Below are positions 15,114 to 15,138 of a stretch of 15,138 nt of DNA, one piece after another. The stretch is from Bacteroidales bacterium UBA6229 (GTDB lineage Bacteria; Bacteroidota; Bacteroidia; Bacteroidales; F082). The notes beneath the pieces were generated by a model. The model did no database searches. It saw only the letters and a list, made by a program, of their open reading frames with translations, and was not told where the DNA came from. Position 1 is the first letter of the stretch; the number at the start of each line of letters is the position of its first letter. The DNA lies in contig DJWN01000090.1 in the NCBI GenBank assembly GCA_002440975.1, positions 1 through 15,138 of the forward strand. Direction: 5' to 3'. The position numbers were made by a program, and so were the translations under genes.

Positions 15114-15138
15114 CTAAATTGTAAATCACTGATTACCC

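Overview
The window looks like chromosomal DNA from a member of the Bacteroidota. The evidence is indirect but consistent. Several genes are preceded by the phylum's characteristic -7 promoter element (TAnnTTTG), once with a well-spaced -33 TTTG box. Starts lack obvious Shine-Dalgarno sequences. The protein families (PIN-PhoH protein, CtpA-type S41 protease, EtfB/EtfA pair, DUF4143 ATPase, ParE/RelE module with a Bacteroidota-style antitoxin, secreted M14 peptidase) are typical of the group. No rRNA, tRNA, insertion sequence or CRISPR array was seen, and no species is assigned.

Layout. 1-293: non-coding, nothing recognised. 294-1478 (-): DUF4143-type ATPase behind a short promoter with a perfect 18-bp palindrome. 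1531-1748: intergenic, with a degenerate dispersed-repeat-like segment. 1749-4574 (-): large outer-membrane protein combining a HExxH metallopeptidase-like domain, a TolB-like propeller and a C-terminal barrel. 4584-5118 (-): type II toxin-antitoxin pair directly upstream of that gene and probably co-transcribed with it. 5283-7014 (-): etfB-etfA operon ending in a good intrinsic terminator. 7294-10941 (+): S41 protease, membrane histidine kinase and LuxR-type response regulator; the first two are translationally coupled. 11086-12423 (-): PIN-PhoH protein. 12694-13164 (+): DUF4160/DUF2442 pair with the best promoter in the window; the DUF4160 frame is broken at a run of five A. 13257-15014 (-): secreted M14 carboxypeptidase-like protein. 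15015-15138: upstream DNA holding a short hairpin that resembles a dispersed repeat.

How the genes fit together. Most of the window is housekeeping or envelope function: electron transfer (EtfAB), envelope proteolysis (S41 protease, M14 peptidase, HExxH/propeller/barrel protein), signalling (kinase and regulator) and RNA metabolism (PhoH). Two small accessory two-gene modules and one accessory ATPase are interspersed and look more AT-rich than their neighbours. The points most worth following up are the large surface metallopeptidase-like protein, the broken or frameshifted DUF4160 gene overlapping DUF2442, the palindromes at the ATPase and toxin-antitoxin promoters, and the coupling of an S41 protease to a two-component system.
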